Origin: an uncultured Bacteroidales bacterium
GTDB lineage: Bacteria; Bacteroidota; Bacteroidia; Bacteroidales; UBA932
NCBI GenBank assembly: GCA_905235775.1
Contig: CAJOMY010000002.1
Location: 1-31,808 of the forward strand
Length of the DNA stretch: 31,808 bases
Reading direction: 5' to 3'
Program-made: the position numbers and the translations under genes
Shown: in pieces, positions 21,842-29,336 of the stretch
Position numbering within the stretch: the stretch's first letter is position 1
Layout: each line of letters starts with the position of its first letter
Notes under the pieces: generated by a model
Told to the model about the DNA's origin: nothing
Database searches by the model: none
Seen by the model: the letters and a program-made list of their open reading frames with translations, nothing else

Positions 21842-22972
21842 ATGAAATATACGAAGACAGCAGCCGATCCGCATTCCGGCGCCCGGGCGGGCGTGCTCGA
21901 GACGGACCACGGCCGTATCCATACCCCCATCTTCATGCCCGTCGGGACCGTCGGTTCCGTCAAGGGTGTATATCACCGCGACCTGAAGGAAGACATCGGC
22001 GCCGAGATCATCCTGGGCAACACGTATCACCTCTACCTGCGTCCCGGCCTGGATACGCTGCGCGCTGCGGGCGGTCTGCACGCTTTCGAAGCCTGGGACC
22101 GGCCCATCCTCACGGACAGCGGAGGATTTCAAGTATTTTCGCTGAGCCCGATCCGCAAGCTGACCCCTGAGGGCTGCACCTTCCGGAGCCACATCGACGG
22201 CTCCCGCCACTGCTTCACCCCGGAGAACAATGTGGACACACAGCGCATCATCGGCGCCGACATCTGCATGGCGCTGGACGAGTGCTGCCCGGGCGACGCC
22301 GACCACGCCTACGCCCGCAAGAGCCTGGACTTGACGAAAGGCTGGCTGGACCGCTTCGCCAGGCGCTTCCGTGAGACGGAGCCGCTGTACGGCTATTCGC
22401 AGACCTTTTTCCCGATCCTGCAGGGTTGCGTGTATCCGGACCTGCGCCGGGAGGCCGTGGACCATGCCATGCAGCTGGAGGCCGAAGGCTACGCCATCGG
22501 CGGCCTGGCGGTGGGGGAGCCCACGGAGAAGATGTATGAGATGCTGGAGCTCGTGTGCCCGCTGCTGCCGGACGACCGGCCGCGCTACCTGATGGGCGTC
22601 GGCACGCCGGCCAACATCCTGGAAGCCATTGCACGCGGTGTGGACATGTTCGACTGCGTCATGCCCACGCGCAACGGCCGCAACGGGATGCTCTTCACCT
22701 GGGACGGCATCATCAACATGCGCAACGCCAAGTGGGCGGAAGACTTTTCCGAACTCGACCCGGCGGGGACTTCGTTCGTGGATCACACGTACACGAAGGC
22801 CTACCTGCACCACCTCTTCACGGCCGGGGAGATGTTCGCGGCGATGCTCGCCAGCGAGCACAACCTGGCCTTCTACCTGGAACTCGTCCGCACGGCGCGC
22901 GCCCATATCGAAGCCGGCGACTTCGCCGCATGGAAAGACGGTGCAATCGAGCGGACCACCCGCAGAATATAG
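21842..22972 (+). CDS. tgt: tRNA-guanine transglycosylase lacking the zinc cysteines
   Basis: Tgt swaps guanine-34 of Asp, Asn, His and Tyr tRNAs for a queuine precursor. The 376-aa protein has the general acid D92 in LTDSGGFQVFSL and the nucleophile D271 in MFDCVMPTRNGRNGML. The substrate-recognition motif LAVGEP lies near 222-227. The zinc site that reads CxCxxC in E. coli (DPECDCYTC) is DPAGTSFVD here (306-314), so all three cysteines are gone. Only the histidine (H340 in SEHNL) remains. I believe other Bacteroidota Tgt proteins share this. The start gives a normal N-terminus. It is followed after 8 nt by a LptF/G gene. Confidence 0.94.
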   Translation: MKYTKTAADPHSGARAGVLETDHGRIHTPIFMPVGTVGSVKGVYHRDLKEDIGAEIILGNTYHLYLRPGLDTLRAAGGLHAFEAWDRPILTDSGGFQVFSLSPIRKLTPEGCTFRSHIDGSRHCFTPENNVDTQRIIGADICMALDECCPGDADHAYARKSLDLTKGWLDRFARRFRETEPLYGYSQTFFPILQGCVYPDLRREAVDHAMQLEAEGYAIGGLAVGEPTEKMYEMLELVCPLLPDDRPRYLMGVGTPANILEAIARGVDMFDCVMPTRNGRNGMLFTWDGIINMRNAKWAEDFSELDPAGTSFVDHTYTKAYLHHLFTAGEMFAAMLASEHNLAFYLELVRTARAHIEAGDFAAWKDGAIERTTRRI

Positions 22973-22980
22973 TTTCGGAC

Positions 22981-24069
22981 ATGCTGGGAATCAACAAGAT
23001 AGACTGGTACATCGCGAAGAAGTTCATCCTGACCTTCTTCCTGTCCATGCTGCTCATCATCGTAATCATCATCATCTTCGACCTTTCGGAGAAGATCGAC
23101 TATTTCGTCAAGAACGAGGCGCCGCTGAAAGCCATCATCTTCGATTATTATTTCAATTACATTCCCTACCTGGTGAACATGTTCGCCTCGCTGTTCGTCT
23201 TCATCACGGTAATCTTCTTCACCTCGCGCATGGCGGCGAACTCCGAGATCATCGCGATCCTGTCATGCGGGGTCAGTTTCCACCGGATGCTCGTGCCCTA
23301 CATCGCTTCCGCCACGCTGGTCGCGCTGCTCTCGCTGGGGCTCAACCTCTACGTCATTCCGCACTCGAACGCCACCCGCGTGGAATTCGAGGCGACCTAT
23401 ATCAAGCGGCACAACACCTACAACCTGCGTGACATCCATTACCAGATCGCACCGGGACAGTTCGTGTACATCGAGTCCTTCAGCCGCTGGAACAACACCG
23501 CCTACAAGTTCACCATCGAGGACATGGAGGGGCACCGGCTGACCCGCAAGGTCAGCGCCGAGTCGGCTGTCTGGGACAGCACGACCGACGGGTGGCATCT
23601 GCGCCAGGTCTTCATCCGCGACTACAGCGCCGGCCTGTCGGACAAAGTCTCGTTCAAGGAGCAGCAGGACACCGTGATTGCATTGAAACTCAAAGATTTG
23701 TTCAATAATGAAAAAACGGTGGAGACCCTGGACATCCGGGCGCTGAACGAGCTGATTGCCACGCAGAAGATGCGGGGTGACGCCAATATCATATACGCCA
23801 GCATCGAGCGGGAGCGGCGCCTGACGATGCCGTTCTCCGTGATCATCCTGACCATCATCGGCGTATCGCTGTCGGCGCGCAAGCGACGCGGCGGCATCGG
23901 CTGGAACATCGGTATCGGCATCGCCCTGGCCTTCTCGTACATTTTCTTCCTGCGCATCAGCGAAATGTTCGTCTACACGGACACGCTTCCGCCAGGAATT
24001 GCCCTGTGGCTGCCGAACTTCCTGTTCGGGGCAGTCGCTTATTTCCTGTATAAACGCGCTTGCAAATAA
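22981..24069 (+). CDS. LptF/LptG (YjgP/YjgQ) family LPS export permease
   Basis: The 362-aa membrane protein belongs to the permease family that, with LptB and LptC, pulls lipopolysaccharide from the inner membrane toward the outer membrane. It begins MLGINKIDWYIAKKFILTFF, then has a membrane helix (15-34) and further helices near 60-80 and 100-120. A periplasmic beta-jellyroll domain follows (about 125-260), and three C-terminal helices (about 275-360) end the protein. The block MPFSVIILTIIGVSLSARKRRGG is characteristic. The open frame extends upstream over tgt only as a shadow. Which of LptF or LptG it is cannot be decided by eye. Confidence 0.88.
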   Translation: MLGINKIDWYIAKKFILTFFLSMLLIIVIIIIFDLSEKIDYFVKNEAPLKAIIFDYYFNYIPYLVNMFASLFVFITVIFFTSRMAANSEIIAILSCGVSFHRMLVPYIASATLVALLSLGLNLYVIPHSNATRVEFEATYIKRHNTYNLRDIHYQIAPGQFVYIESFSRWNNTAYKFTIEDMEGHRLTRKVSAESAVWDSTTDGWHLRQVFIRDYSAGLSDKVSFKEQQDTVIALKLKDLFNNEKTVETLDIRALNELIATQKMRGDANIIYASIERERRLTMPFSVIILTIIGVSLSARKRRGGIGWNIGIGIALAFSYIFFLRISEMFVYTDTLPPGIALWLPNFLFGAVAYFLYKRACK

Positions 24070-24076
24070 TATTTTT

Positions 24077-24099
24077 CCCGATCCGGTCGGGAATGACGG
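24077..24099. repeat. Small GC-rich hairpin repeat ahead of dut
   Basis: CCCGA-TCCGG-TCGGG forms a 5-bp stem and is followed by AATGACGG. It fills the 33-nt gap between the permease gene and dut. It resembles a second type of short dispersed sequence sharing the GAATGAC/GGATGAC ending with the other repeats, but only one copy was found here. Confidence 0.35.
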
Positions 24100-24102
24100 A
24101 AT

Positions 24103-24537
24103 ATGAAAGTCAAAGTGATCAACAAGAGCGGGAACGCGCTTCCCGCGTATGCGACGGAATTTGCCGCCGGACTGGATGTCCGGGCGGACAACGCCGAGCC
24201 CATCGAGCTGAAACCCCTCGGACGCGCCATCGTCCCTACGGGGCTGTACCTGGAGATTCCTGCCGGCTATGAGGTGCAGGTGCGCCCGCGCAGCGGCCTG
24301 GCCGCCAAACGGGGCGTCACGGTGCTGAACGCCCCCGGCACGATCGATGCCGACTACCGCGGGGAAGTCTGCGTGATCCTGATCAACCTCGGGACGGAAC
24401 CGTTCGTGATCGGGCGCGGCGAACGCATCGCCCAGCTGGTGCTCTCGCGGCACGAGGTCATCGAATGGGAAGAGGCCGAAGAGCTGGCGGATTCCGGCCG
24501 CGGAGCGGGCGGTTTCGGCAGCACGGGTGTCAAATAG
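24103..24537 (+). CDS. dut: Deoxyuridine 5'-triphosphate nucleotidohydrolase
   Basis: dUTPase converts dUTP to dUMP and pyrophosphate, keeping uracil out of DNA and feeding thymidylate synthesis. The 144-aa trimeric-type enzyme shows all five motifs: AGLDVRA (22-28), RPRSGLA (61-67), GTIDADYRGEV (79-89, with the catalytic Asp), RGERIAQLV (105-113) and RGAGGFGSTG (133-142). The length is typical. It is separated from murF by 9 nt and is in the same run of plus-strand genes. Confidence 0.97.
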   Translation: MKVKVINKSGNALPAYATEFAAGLDVRADNAEPIELKPLGRAIVPTGLYLEIPAGYEVQVRPRSGLAAKRGVTVLNAPGTIDADYRGEVCVILINLGTEPFVIGRGERIAQLVLSRHEVIEWEEAEELADSGRGAGGFGSTGVK

Positions 24538-24546
24538 AAACAGTCC

Positions 24547-25860
24547 ATGGAAGAGTTGTATGCCAAATACTGCGCCTGCGGCGGCCGCGTGACGACCGAC
24601 AGCCGGGCGATCCGGGGCGGAGAGATATTCTTCGCCTTGCGGGGAGAGAATTTCGACGGGAATGACTATGCGCTGAAGGCGTTGCAAGAGGGAGCCGCCT
24701 GGGCTGTCGTCAACGAGGACGCGGAGATCCTCCGGCAGGCTCAGGATGACAAGCGGCTGATCCGCGTGGCAGATCCGTTCGCGACGCTGCGCGACCTGGC
24801 CGTCTGGCACCGGACGCACGTGCACGGCGGGAAACTGCCGGTACTCGGCCTGACCGGCACCAACGGCAAGACCACCACCAAGAACCTGATTGCGGCCGTT
24901 CTGGCGCGGAAATTCCGCGTCACCGCCACCCAGGGCAATCTGAACAACGATATCGGCGTGCCCCTCTCGCTGCTGTCCATCACCCCCGACACGGAGATTG
25001 CCGTGATCGAAATGGGAGCCAGCCACCCCGACGACATCGCCAAGCTGGTGCAGGTCAGCCGGCCGGACTACGGTCTCATCACCAACGTCGGCCGCGCCCA
25101 CCTGCTGGGCTTCGGCTCCTTCGAGGGGGTCAAGGCCGCCAAGGGCGAGCTCTACAAGTGGCTCGGGAGCCATCGCGGCTCGCTCATCTTCCTGAACGAG
25201 GACGACGCCGACCTGCGGGAAATGGCGTCCCTGCAGCCCTGTCACGTCTTCGGCTACGGCATCGCCTGCCAGGGCGCCGAGATCCTCCCTTCGTCGCCGG
25301 ATGTGCCGTTCCTGCGGCTTCGCGTAGGCGGCAATCTGGTCCGCACGCAGCTCGTTGGCGCCTACAACGCCACGAACGTCCTCGCCGCCCTGGCGGTGGG
25401 CGAGTACTTCGGCGTGGACCGGCGCGATGCCATCGATGCCATCGCGGAGTTCGTGCCGACCAACAACCGTTCCCAGATGGTCCGTACGGAGGCCAATACA
25501 CTCATCGTGGACGCCTACAACGCCAACCCTTCGTCCATGCGCGCCGCGCTGGACAATTTCCGCCACGTCGAGGCGGCGCACAAGCTTGCCCTGCTCGGCG
25601 ACATGCGCGAACTGGGGGAGGAATCCGTCGCGGAGCACGAGAAAGTGGTCCGGCAGCTTCGCGCAGACGGCATCCCGGCCTGCCTCGTCGGCGAAGAGTT
25701 CCGGAAGGCGCTCTCGCAGCTGCCAGCCGGCGATGAGCAGTGGTTCCCGAGCGCCCAGGCGCTGAAAGAGCATCTTGCGGCGCACCCCGTCCGGGACAAT
25801 GTGGTCCTCATCAAGGGTTCCCACAGCATTTCCATGGAAACGGTTCTTCCTGCCCTGTAG
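24547..25860 (+). CDS. murF: UDP-MurNAc-tripeptide-D-alanyl-D-alanine ligase with a repeat-encoded insertion
   Basis: MurF adds D-Ala-D-Ala to the UDP-MurNAc-tripeptide in peptidoglycan synthesis. The 437-aa Mur ligase has the N-terminal VTTDSRAIRGGEIFFAL block (15-31), the ATP loop LTGTNGKTTTKN (102-113), EMGASHPDD near 156-164, and the late DAYNANPSSMRAAL block. Residues about 60-69 read EILRQAQDDK and come from a copy of the dispersed repeat (24726-24750) lying between the N-terminal domain and the ATP domain. The frame is maintained and all catalytic blocks are intact, so the enzyme should work. It is convergent with the HhH/barrel gene. Confidence 0.96.
   Translation: MEELYAKYCACGGRVTTDSRAIRGGEIFFALRGENFDGNDYALKALQEGAAWAVVNEDAEILRQAQDDKRLIRVADPFATLRDLAVWHRTHVHGGKLPVLGLTGTNGKTTTKNLIAAVLARKFRVTATQGNLNNDIGVPLSLLSITPDTEIAVIEMGASHPDDIAKLVQVSRPDYGLITNVGRAHLLGFGSFEGVKAAKGELYKWLGSHRGSLIFLNEDDADLREMASLQPCHVFGYGIACQGAEILPSSPDVPFLRLRVGGNLVRTQLVGAYNATNVLAALAVGEYFGVDRRDAIDAIAEFVPTNNRSQMVRTEANTLIVDAYNANPSSMRAALDNFRHVEAAHKLALLGDMRELGEESVAEHEKVVRQLRADGIPACLVGEEFRKALSQLPAGDEQWFPSAQALKEHLAAHPVRDNVVLIKGSHSISMETVLPAL
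24726..24750 (-). repeat. Dispersed repeat, copy inside murF
   Basis: On the minus strand the sequence is GTCATCCTGAGCCTGCCGGA followed by GGATC. It is translated in murF as EILRQAQDD, the reverse-strand counterpart of the HPERSEG-type peptide found in argC. It sits in a region of MurF that is variable in length. Confidence 0.7.
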
Positions 25861-25895
25861 CTTTCGGCCTGCCTTTCCCACGCGGCGTCTGCAGG

Positions 25896-27482
25896 CTACA
25901 TCCGGAACCGGTATTGCAGGCGGAGCTCGGTCCGGCCGGGCTTTTTCGTCGGATTCCAAGGATACTGAACCGTCTCCAGGCGGAGCCAGAGACTGTGGAG
26001 CCGGGACAGATGCCAGGCGCCATAGATCGATGCATTCCAGCCGCGCCCGTAACGCGCCGGCACGGTGAAAGTCCCGGGCGCGTCACGCTCATAGACATAG
26101 ATCCGGTCATCCCAGGCGTCCACCCGGAAGAGGCCTCCCCGCAGGTACAACGCAGCCCGTTCGGACTTCCAGCCGCCCTCGGCATACCCGTTCCAGGCGA
26201 ATCCGCTGCAGTGGACGGCATCGAAACGGCACGCGAGCAGCCAGGGGCCTCGGCCGGTCGTCAGCATGGCCCGTCCCTCCAGGCGCAGCGGAGCTCTGTC
26301 AGCCGGACGCAGGCAGGCCTGCAGGCGCAGTTCCGGCTGGAACAGCCAGCTCCGCCAGGCAGATTCCGGATGATAGCGCAGCAGCGCCTTGTACTGTGCG
26401 GCACCCGTGTCCGTCCGCCAGCCGGCATCCGCCGTCACGGCGAAAGCAGGGCCCTCATATCCGGCCGCCAGGCCGCTGTAGCGCTTGTCTGAGACCCCGT
26501 ACCAACGTACGATCAAACCGAGTCGACGGCCGTATTCCGGAACATAATACGCCCCGGCAAGGGCAGAGGCATGGCCGTCGTACCGCACCGCTGCTTCAGC
26601 CCACAGGCTCCAGTCCGGCCGCGCCAGGCGCGCCTCCAGCGAGGCTCCTTCAAGCGTGGCCGTGAGGCCGGCCGTTGCAGACGGCCAGCTGCGCGTCAGG
26701 TTCAGGATGGCCTGCCGTCCCATCCAGGAATAGCCGGCCGAGAGCGACCAGGAGCCAAAATGCCAGTCCGTCGCCACACCCATCAGCGATGCGCCGTGGG
26801 CCCCGGTGGGGGAAAAGCCGGTGCCGTTCTTGCGAAAGGCGCCGAGCGTGCCGAAACCGTTCAGCTGGAAGCCGCTCCACTGCAGGAGCCCCTGCCCGAA
26901 ACGGGCGTTGAAGTGGCCGACAACCAACTGGCCCAGCGCCTTGCGGCCATAGTACGCCGCGCTGAGGGTCGGCAGAGCGAATGCCGGCTCCGAAAACGTG
27001 TTGCGCCCGGACAGGAAAAAAGCCGCCCGCTCGCCCAGCTGTGCCTCATATTTGCCGCCGCCCGCGGCGGTACCCTCCGTCCGCATGGCACCCCGGAGGG
27101 AGAGTGTCTGGGAAAAACGGCGGTCCTCCCGCTGTCCAGGCGGGGCGTCCCGTACGCCCAGGACCGCAAATTCCCGCAGCGCTTCCACCAGCGACGAGGA
27201 GAAACCGTCCACGAGCGCCAGCTCGCTCCAGGACAGGACATCGCCCGTCCGGGAGCGGTAGTCCAGCAGGGAAGCGACCTGGTAGGGAGTCAGCAGCCCC
27301 GTGGCCAGGAGCCGGCTGCGCCCGGCCAGGTTCAGGTCGACGGGATGCGCCGCCAGGGACTGGTAGCGCTGGATTTCGTCTTCGGAGAGTTCTTCGACGC
27401 AGGAAGCGCCGGACAGGGTCAGCAGGGCCTGCTGGAAACCCCCGGGCCCGGAAAAGGCCAGCAAAAGCAGAAGCGTTTTCAT
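25896..27482 (-). CDS. Outer-membrane beta-barrel protein with N-terminal helix-hairpin-helix repeats
   Basis: The 528-aa protein has a short hydrophobic N-terminus (MKTLLLLLAFSGPGGFQQAL) likely to be a signal peptide. A ComEA-like helix-hairpin-helix region follows at about 46-105 (VDLNLAGRSRLLATG, LTPYQVASLLDYRSRTG). The rest, from about residue 120, is a long series of amphipathic strands rich in Trp, Tyr and Gly that ends LRLQYRFRM, as expected for a large outer-membrane barrel. I recall this HhH-plus-barrel architecture as conserved in Bacteroidota with no known function; a role in DNA uptake has been imagined because of the HhH part but is untested. A -7-like TAATTTTG on the minus strand (27510-27503) lies 21 nt upstream. 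Confidence 0.75.
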   Translation of the reverse strand: MKTLLLLLAFSGPGGFQQALLTLSGASCVEELSEDEIQRYQSLAAHPVDLNLAGRSRLLATGLLTPYQVASLLDYRSRTGDVLSWSELALVDGFSSSLVEALREFAVLGVRDAPPGQREDRRFSQTLSLRGAMRTEGTAAGGGKYEAQLGERAAFFLSGRNTFSEPAFALPTLSAAYYGRKALGQLVVGHFNARFGQGLLQWSGFQLNGFGTLGAFRKNGTGFSPTGAHGASLMGVATDWHFGSWSLSAGYSWMGRQAILNLTRSWPSATAGLTATLEGASLEARLARPDWSLWAEAAVRYDGHASALAGAYYVPEYGRRLGLIVRWYGVSDKRYSGLAAGYEGPAFAVTADAGWRTDTGAAQYKALLRYHPESAWRSWLFQPELRLQACLRPADRAPLRLEGRAMLTTGRGPWLLACRFDAVHCSGFAWNGYAEGGWKSERAALYLRGGLFRVDAWDDRIYVYERDAPGTFTVPARYGRGWNASIYGAWHLSRLHSLWLRLETVQYPWNPTKKPGRTELRLQYRFRM

Positions 27483-27556
27483 AGTAAATCAAAGTTTCTT
27501 CCCAAAATTAGAAATAAAATTCGTAAATTCGGGCAATCAAATAACGTATTCCCTTT

Positions 27557-28690
27557 ATGAAGGACGAAATCATTCAGATTCACGACAAACAATTCAAGCC
27601 CTATATCCGCCATGACCGCATCATGGATGCCATCGACTCCGTGGCCCGGGAGGTCAACCACGACTTCCATGGCTGCACGGACGTTCCGGTGCTCCTTTGC
27701 GTTTTGAACGGTTCCATCCCGTTCACGGGCGAGCTCTTGCAGCGTCTTGATTTCCCTTGCCAGCTCATCTCCATCAAGCTGTCTTCCTACCAGGGCACGC
27801 AATCCACCGGCACCGTCCTGAACGTGATGGGACTGACGTCCAGTGTCCGCGGCAGGCGTGTGATTATCTGCGAAGACATCGTGGACACCGGCAACACGAT
27901 CGTCGCCCTCAAGGAGATGCTTCTCGACAAGGAAGGCGCCGCCGAGGTTCGCATCGCCACGATGCTCCTCAAGCCCGAGGCGTATGACAAGCCGGTCAAG
28001 CTGGATTACGTGGGCATGGAGATTCCCAATGCCTTCATCGTCGGCTTCGGACTCGACTACAACGAGCTGGGCCGCAACCTCAGAGATATTTACGTAATAG
28101 ACGACCAACCCATGAAGTACTACATCCTTTTCGGCCCTCCGGGTGCCGGCAAAGGCACCCACGCCGGTGCCATCGCCCAGAAGTATAACCTCAAGCACAT
28201 CTCCACCGGAGAACTGCTCCGCGCGGAGATCGCGGCCGGCACCGAGCTCGGCAAGCAGGCCAAGACCCTGATCGACGCCGGGGCCCTCGTGCCCGACTCC
28301 GTGGTGGAAGGGATGATCGAATCGGCCTTCGACACCATCAAGGGCGTGGACGGCTTCCTGCTGGACGGTTTCCCGCGCAATCTCTCGCAGGCCGCAGACC
28401 TGGACAAGATCCTCGGGAAGCGCGGTGAAGAGGTGACCGCCGTGGTCGGCCTGATGATCGATGACGAGATGATCTTCCAGCGCATCCGCGGCCGCGCCAT
28501 CATCGAGGGCCGTGCCGACGACGCTTCCGACGAGACCATCGCCAACCGCATCAAGACCTACCACGGGCAGACCGAACCGCTCATCGACTACTACAAGAAA
28601 GCGGACAAATACTGGGAAGTGGTCGTGAACGGCGGCACCATCGAGGAGAACCGCGCCCGCGTGCTCGCCAAGATGGAAGAAATCGCCTGA
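27557..28690 (+). CDS. Hypoxanthine phosphoribosyltransferase-adenylate kinase fusion
   Basis: One 377-aa reading frame joins two purine enzymes. Residues 1-185 are a hypoxanthine phosphoribosyltransferase with the PRPP loop ICEDIVDTGNT (104-114) and the base-binding KLDYVGMEIP block. Residues 186-377 are a complete adenylate kinase. The P-loop is GPPGAGKGT (193-201), the NMP-binding block HISTGELLRAEI follows, then DGFPRNLSQA, and a short lid without zinc cysteines. The junction YVIDDQP-MKYYILFG keeps an ATG (28112) exactly at the natural adk start. A separate Adk could therefore also be made by internal initiation. The protein salvages hypoxanthine to IMP and balances AMP/ADP/ATP. Related fusions may exist in Flavobacteriia. 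Confidence 0.9.
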   Translation: MKDEIIQIHDKQFKPYIRHDRIMDAIDSVAREVNHDFHGCTDVPVLLCVLNGSIPFTGELLQRLDFPCQLISIKLSSYQGTQSTGTVLNVMGLTSSVRGRRVIICEDIVDTGNTIVALKEMLLDKEGAAEVRIATMLLKPEAYDKPVKLDYVGMEIPNAFIVGFGLDYNELGRNLRDIYVIDDQPMKYYILFGPPGAGKGTHAGAIAQKYNLKHISTGELLRAEIAAGTELGKQAKTLIDAGALVPDSVVEGMIESAFDTIKGVDGFLLDGFPRNLSQAADLDKILGKRGEEVTAVVGLMIDDEMIFQRIRGRAIIEGRADDASDETIANRIKTYHGQTEPLIDYYKKADKYWEVVVNGGTIEENRARVLAKMEEIA

Positions 28691-28694
28691 GCCC

Positions 28695-29333
28695 ATGGCT
28701 GACAACTATCTGGAGAAGCGATATGAGGAGGTGTTCGGCCAGGACGCCGGGCACCGGCGCACTCCGCAGCGTCCCGCGCTGGACACCCTGTTGCTGCACA
28801 ACCGCAGCTACCGCGGCTTCGACCGCGAGTACGTCGTGCACCGGCGCCAGCTGGACGCGATGATCGCCGTCAACACCCGGGTCGCCTCCAGCGTCAACAT
28901 GCAGCGGCTTCGCTTCCGGCCTGTCGTCCGGGGTCCGGAGGCGGACGCGGTCAACCGGTACATCCGGATGGGCAGGGGACTGCCCCACCTGCAGCTGCCC
29001 TTCCCGGGCCGGGAGCCGGAGGCGTTCATCGTGGTCTGCTCCACCGTCGCTGAGAATCCCGGCATCGACATCGACCTGGGCATCTCCGTGCAGAGCATGC
29101 TCCTGAAGGCCGTGGAGATGGGCCTGGGCGGCTTGATTATCCGCAATTTCGACCGGGAGCCCATCCGCGAGGCACTGGGCCTGCCGTACGAACCCATCTG
29201 CGTGGTCGCCGTCGGCAAGCCGGCCGAGCAGATCGAACTGGTCCCGGTCCACGAAGGCGAAGCGCTCAAATATTACCGCCGCGACGGCGTCCACTATGTC
29301 CCGAAGCTCACGGCGGAGGACCTTACCCTGTAA
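28695..29333 (+). CDS. Nitroreductase family protein
   Basis: The 212-aa soluble protein belongs to the nitroreductase-like FMN family. LLLHNRSYRGFDREYVV (32-48) is the FMN-phosphate binding opening. NTRVASSVNMQRLRFRPVV (60-78) replaces the usual APSAMNLQPW block. The late DIDLGISVQSMLLKAVEMGLGGLIIRNF and CVVAVGKPAEQIEL segments are normal. The substrate is unknown. It follows the hpt-adk fusion by 4 nt and precedes the PagL-like gene by 3 nt, so all three are likely co-transcribed. Confidence 0.88.
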   Translation: MADNYLEKRYEEVFGQDAGHRRTPQRPALDTLLLHNRSYRGFDREYVVHRRQLDAMIAVNTRVASSVNMQRLRFRPVVRGPEADAVNRYIRMGRGLPHLQLPFPGREPEAFIVVCSTVAENPGIDIDLGISVQSMLLKAVEMGLGGLIIRNFDREPIREALGLPYEPICVVAVGKPAEQIELVPVHEGEALKYYRRDGVHYVPKLTAEDLTL

Positions 29334-29336
29334 ATC

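Noticed and set aside
25867..25896. GCCTGC/GCAGGC hairpin between murF and the HhH gene as a terminator
   Set aside because: The stem has only 6 pairs with an 18-nt loop and no T tract, which is too weak to report as a feature.
23263..25959. 898-codon open frame on the minus strand
   Set aside because: It lies opposite the LptF/G, dut and murF genes, all of which have full family motifs. In GC-rich DNA long antisense frames are common, and its translation shows no motif.
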